Part shown: piece after piece, positions 59,540 through 64,000 of the stretch
Position numbering within the stretch: the first letter of the stretch is position 1
Layout: each line of letters begins with the position of its first letter
From: Aplectana chamaeleonis
Taxonomy: Eukaryota > Nematoda > Chromadorea > Rhabditida > Cosmocercidae
DNA: 64,000 nucleotides
Assembly: GCA_029168955.1 (NCBI GenBank)
Contig: JAPDOI010000116.1
Location: forward strand, 799,501-863,500
Direction: 5' to 3'
Made by a program: the position numbers and the translations under genes
Notes under the pieces: model-generated
Database searches by the model: none
The model's input: the letters and a program-made list of their open reading frames with translations, nothing else
What the model was told of the DNA's origin: nothing

Positions 59540-59839
59540 CGCTAAGGCTGAGCCCAAGTCAGCTATCCTAGCAAGGTAAGGTATCCCACACGAGGCCGCC
59601 CTTCCCCTAATGTCCGCGACAAGGTTGGATGGATGATAGATGACCAAGGCTCGACCGAGCGGAACTACCTCGTCATCATTGGACAGCAGGAACCTCAGGA
59701 GCCGGCCGGACTTTTTGATTGGCAGCAACAGCCCCGAGTCGAGCTCGATTGCAATCAGCATACCTAAGTAGTAGAAGGAGCTATGCGGGCGACTAATAGT
59801 AATAGTAAAGTGATCTTGTTCAGCAAGCTTTTGGACCAA
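59540..59839 (-). CDS. Uncharacterised open frame (doubtful)
   Basis: A 100-codon frame without interruption on the minus strand, including YYLGMLIAIELDSGLLLP and GRLLRFLLSNDDEVVPLGRA. The composition is more protein-like than other non-repeat frames nearby. The YLGMLI...LP pattern is loosely like the segment after the catalytic site of some retroelement reverse transcriptases, but this is too weak to assign. No splice sites or neighbouring domains seen. Confidence 0.15.
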
Positions 59840-59869
59840 ATAGCTTAGCGAAATAGATTACCTATAATA

Positions 59870-59870
59870 T

Positions 59871-59946
<76 letters not shown>

Positions 59947-59978
59947 TTATTTATTTATTTATTCATTTATTCATTCAT

Positions 59979-60045
<67 letters not shown>

Positions 60046-60057
60046 TTCATTTATCCT
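59870..60057. repeat. (TTTA)n tract 1
   Basis: About 185 bp of TTTA repeats with a few TTCA variants. Confidence 0.9.
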
Positions 60058-61428
60058 AGGTTCATTTGCATCGAAATTGAGCCGATTTCCCGTTAAATAT
60101 CGTCTTCTTGCATGTAGGTGGACACTTTGACCTGCTTTTCTACAACTTCTGATTAGAAAATGGCCGTGCCCAATCATCCGACGCAGGCGATTCTCGGCTC
60201 CGAGCCGCACCGAACAGAAATGGGAGCAGTCTGACAGTTCGGCTCGTTCTCCCAACCTCCGGGCCATTGGTGTTGCTGTTCGGGAAAGCTGGAGCAGCTA
60301 GGACAGCAACAGCAGTGGCTTGGATAGCAACAGAAGCCGACTCGCAGATTGGGAGTACGAGGCGAACTTTCAGGCGACTCGGGGCAGAGAATCGCTCGAG
60401 TAATAGCACAGTAAGTATACTGACACCTAGCTATCGTAACCTACCGCAATCTTCCTCGAAACCTTGGACGGACTTCATAATCATGTTTGGAGTCTCAAAT
60501 GAGCCATTTTTATACAGTTGAAGCAGAAGACATTAGGTTCCTTATAGCCAGTGATTGACGCAATTTTTTTCAATTTTGGAAGTCAAAAATCGGAAAGTAA
60601 TTATGAAAAAGACATTTAAATTCTATAATTCGAGATTCGAAAGCACTAGAAATCGATGAATCGTAATCCGATTTACTTATTCCTAAAAAACGAAATTGAT
60701 AATAATGACAAAACTTTCTAGACTCACTTGACCGGAACCTTTCTTCGAAATTCCGCTCACTGCTATGCGAATTCAGACGATTCTTGACTTCGGGCCGCCT
60801 GACAATTTGACTGATTCTGGCAAAAAGCGGGGCGGCTTCTGTTGGTGTCCGGGCCACTGATGTTGCTGTCCGAGCTCCTACAGCTCGCCCGAACAGGATT
60901 AGCAGTGGCCTGGAAATCGGGAAAACGAGCCGAACATTCAGGCGGCTATTATTCCTGTTCGGTGCGGCTCGGAGCCGAGAATTGGCTGGGGAGTCCGAGA
61001 AATGCATTACGAACTTCGTCCAAGATTTTCGGAGTAATTAATTTGCCAAAACTCCGTCAGGGGCTGGCTTCAGGCAAATATGGTTTTCGCTTACAGTTTC
61101 CCGAAAGATTACGGAGTTTACTGTCGGTAAACGTAGTATTATTTAGCTACCGTAGCCTACAGTAGCCATACAAAAAGTCTACGGGAGGACCATACTTATA
61201 GCGCAGCAATGAAGGTCAAATTCGGGTTTCTCGTCGAGAATGGATCATAGAAAGTTGCATTTCGTTGGAATTGGTCACTTTCTCCAAGCGACCATGCTGG
61301 TTACAGGGGTCGGTGCGCTGGCCTATGGCGGGCCGAACAACACTCACTTCGCAATTCAGCCTCTATTGTTTTTGTTAATGTCACTGTCAGCAATGTCATA
61401 AGGGGCTGTCAAATAACGTAACAATATT
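60058..61428. repeat. Tandem duplication unit A
   Basis: GGTTCATTTGCATCGAAATT at 60059 through the MITE at 60183-60400, a region with TGAGCCATTTTTATACAGTT, a second MITE at 60774-60990, a TACCGTAGCC hairpin near 61111-61166, and GAAGGTCAAATTCG. The same order recurs in unit B. Confidence 0.65.
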
Positions 61429-61429
61429 T

Positions 61430-61512
61430 TAATTATTTATTCATTTAAATATTTACTTATTTTTTTATTTATTTATTAATTATTTTTTATTTATTTATTT
61501 TTCATTTTATTT

Positions 61513-61579
<67 letters not shown>

Positions 61580-61612
61580 TTTTTTATTTATTTATTTTTC
61601 ATTTATTTATTT
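61430..61612. repeat. (TTTA)n tract 2
   Basis: About 180 bp of TTTA repeats with interruptions, preceding unit B in the same position as tract 1 precedes unit A. Confidence 0.9.
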
Positions 61613-62880
61613 AACATAGGTTCATTTGCATAGAAATTGAGCCGATTTCCCGTTAAATATCGTCTTGTTGCATGTAGGTGGACACTTTGACCTGCTTTTC
61701 TACAACTTCTGATTAGAAAATGGCCGTGCCCAATCATCCGACGCAGGCGATTCTCGGCTCCGAGCCGCACCGAATAAAAATGGGAGCAGTCTGGCAGTTC
61801 GGCTCGTTCTCCCAACCTCCGGGCCATTGGTGTTGCTGTTCGGGAAAGCTGGAGCAGCTAGGACAGCAACAGCAGTGGCTTGGATAGCAACAGAAGCCGA
61901 CTCGCAGATATGCTCATGTTTAAAGTCGCGAATGAGCCACTTTCTAGCGATTGAAGCAACGAAAAATTCGGATTCTCTGTATACAGTGATTGATGGGATT
62001 TTTTTCCAACTTCGGAAGTTAGAAATCGGAAAAAGTGGAAATTTTTTGATTTCAGAAGTCGAGATCAAAACTGCTAGAGAGCTACTCGACGTCGAAGAGT
62101 CATAAAAATTGAACTTTTGTTGATACCTACGATTTCATTTCTTCAACGAAAATCACAATAACAAAATACACTCAATCGTATTCGAACTCGGGCGATTTTC
62201 GGCCACGAGCCTCCTAACAGTTTGGCTGATACTCCCAAAATGCAGGTCGGCTTCTGTTTGTGTCCGGGCCACTGTTGTTGCTGACCAGGCTTCTACAGTT
62301 CGCCCGAACAGCGACAGCAGTAGCCCGGAAATCGATAGAACGAACCTAACTGTTAGGCTCCACCGAGTCTGGTTCGGTTCGGCTCGGGGCCGAGAATCGT
62401 CCGGGTTGTACGAAAATCCTAGAAATGAACCATGAACTTTGTCTGAGGACTCCAGAGCCGTTTATTATGCCGAAACTGCGTCAGAGGCTGGCCTGTGGTA
62501 AATATGAACTCTGCTTACACTTTTCCGGAGGATTACTGTAGATTATGGTGGGTGTGCGTAGTATTGCTAAGTTACCGTAGCCTACCGTACCAACAGGAGA
62601 AAAACTGCGAGTGGACCATACTTCTCACTCCATTCAGAGAAACGGAGCGCAGCTATGAAGGTCAAATTCGAATTTTTCGTCAGAACTGAGCATATAAAGT
62701 TGCATTTCGTATGTAATGGACACCTTCTCCAACAATAAGTGACCATACTACTCACGTCGGTTGGATCGCGGACCTGTGGCGGACCGAAAAAACTTCCACT
62801 CCGCGATTCAACCGCCATTGCTTTGGATTCATTCATATCATTATCTGCAAGGTTGTAATGGGCCTTGAAATAACGCGACG
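61613..62880. repeat. Tandem duplication unit B
   Basis: Repeats unit A, with TGCATAGAAATTGAGCCGAT at 61629. Its first MITE (61743-61911) is truncated at CTCGCAGAT and fused to TGCTCATGTTTAAAGTCGCG. A second MITE is at 62187-62405 and a TACCGTAGCC hairpin at 62526-62592. Confidence 0.65.
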
Positions 62881-62882
62881 AT

Positions 62883-63008
<126 letters not shown>

Positions 63009-63615
63009 CCTTATTTATTAATGCAAACTATAAATGGTCCTATTCTGCATGAATTTTCGGCTCTTTTACACGAAAATAATAGGGGTCAAAGTAAAAATTA
63101 ATTCCCAGCTCGAAATTTCGCTCATCTACGGGCCCCAACAACTTGTAGAAAACTGGTGAATGTTCCGTACCCACATTATAATAGTCAAAAATCTCAGTAG
63201 CGATCGAAATTTAGACTTGGATGGGAAATTTTTTTCCACCCCCCCCCCCATTATATGGCATTATGAATGGCTGTGATAGCATTAGTCTCATAACTTTTTT
63301 CTATGATTGCATGGGCAGCTGTAAATGCATTTCTACAAGATATCGGATGACAACCGATCAGAAAAACGTAGCTATAGGAACAGATTGGATGAGCGGGTTG
63401 AACCCTTGTTGGAGGAAATGGCCTCTTCGGACATTACGGGACTTTGGCTATGATTTGATCTACTTTTGGGAAAATGGGATGCCTCAGGTGGTTTTTTTTC
63501 TGAGATTTTCCACTGGAAATGTCAACGTCAAGTCTCACATATCGCCACCAACAGTCTGAAAACACGGCCACTTCCTCTGAACAAATCAGTGCCCTGGTGT
63601 TGACGTCTGTTGCCG
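63009..63615. other. Stretch without firm features
   Basis: C11 tract at 63239-63249; an open plus frame at 63221-63559 without recognised domain. Confidence 0.4.
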
Positions 63616-63619
63616 GAGG

Positions 63620-63737
63620 CTAGCCTTTTTCGAAGTAGTTCTCAGAATTCTGCCGCAAAACATCTGCATCATCCACCGAAATTAGGCGATGTTGTGTTCT
63701 GCTACCAGAAATTCTTCCCTCCTTTCCCAGTTTGGAT
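63620..63737 (-). CDS. Possible exon, unassigned (doubtful)
   Basis: On the minus strand a TATTTTCACAG acceptor is followed by an open frame encoding SKLGKEGRISGSRTQHRL, then ISVDDADVLRQNSENYFEKG and a stop. Local GC is higher than in flanking DNA. If it used the internal donor TTTCTG|GTAGCA (exon 63706-63737), the one-base phase would match exon a of the C2 gene 15 kb away. However, the C2A strands expected between them would still be missing. Both strands have protein-like frames from here to 63960, so orientation is unresolved. Confidence 0.15.
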
Positions 63738-64000
63738 CTGTGAAAATATTTGCGAAAAGGCGCTGATTATGGCAGATGATGGGCGCCTGACGCGTTTTGG
63801 GGCGCGCTTCGTCCAAAAGCGATGGCTGTTGACAAACCGAAATGACGTGCAAACACGCCGCAAAGTGTCAGAACAATGTGAGATGAACAGCAACTCGTCA
63901 GCGTCTCGATTGGGATGAGAATGAGGAAAACAACGGCGGCAGATCGCAGGAAGTTCAGAATTCTGGGGGGGGGCTGAAGTACAATACAGGCCATATCTTT

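Overview
The window looks like nematode chromosomal DNA, most likely Caenorhabditis or a close relative. The recognisable exons use TTTTCAG-type 3' splice sites. The non-coding DNA is about 40% GC with long C/G homopolymer runs, many foldback (MITE-like) elements, and repeats carrying near-perfect copies of the nematode SL1 spliced-leader sequence. Species cannot be named from the sequence alone.

I can support one protein-coding gene: a synaptotagmin-like tandem-C2-domain gene on the minus strand. Four consecutive exons are visible (48114-48241, 33207-33404, 25533-25644, 2811-2985). They join in frame with matching intron phases and encode about 204 residues: most of one C2 domain, then the first two thirds of a second. 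Their introns are about 14.7, 7.6 and 22.5 kb, so at least 45 kb of the window is transcribed intron. The N-terminal exon(s) and the last C2B exon are not identified; they lie in the unassigned part or outside. Everything above 48.2 kb is therefore either a further intron or 5' flank.

The rest is repeats. 1-5 kb is mostly unique AT-rich DNA with a dispersed GTCTGCGGTC motif that runs up to a splice donor. 5-22 kb holds ACATGTAAC foldbacks, a GCCGCGA tandem array, three copies of a ~1.6-1.75 kb repeat, and a 3.2 kb hAT-type element with a perfect 8-bp target duplication and nested insertions. 22-34 kb has CTCAGGCGA MITEs, tRNA-like SINE remnants, an AT-rich minisatellite, a mariner-type MITE and a ~115-bp GC-rich tandem array. 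34-39 kb has a second hAT-like element with a CA-rich core and a satellite with 394/404-bp higher-order units. 39-44 kb is mostly unique. 44-50 kb has two more ACATGTAAC elements and the first visible C2 exon. 50.3-58.8 kb is a satellite arranged as a giant inverted repeat. 59-64 kb has a small hAT MITE, (TTTA)n tracts and a diverged tandem duplication.

The most unusual observation is a set of seven SL1-like 22-mers in two otherwise unrelated repeat families. In one family (four copies) the leader is followed by a GT donor, a U-rich Sm-like site and a 3' hairpin, within 103-106 nt. That is the architecture and size of a nematode SL RNA gene carried in a mobile foldback element.
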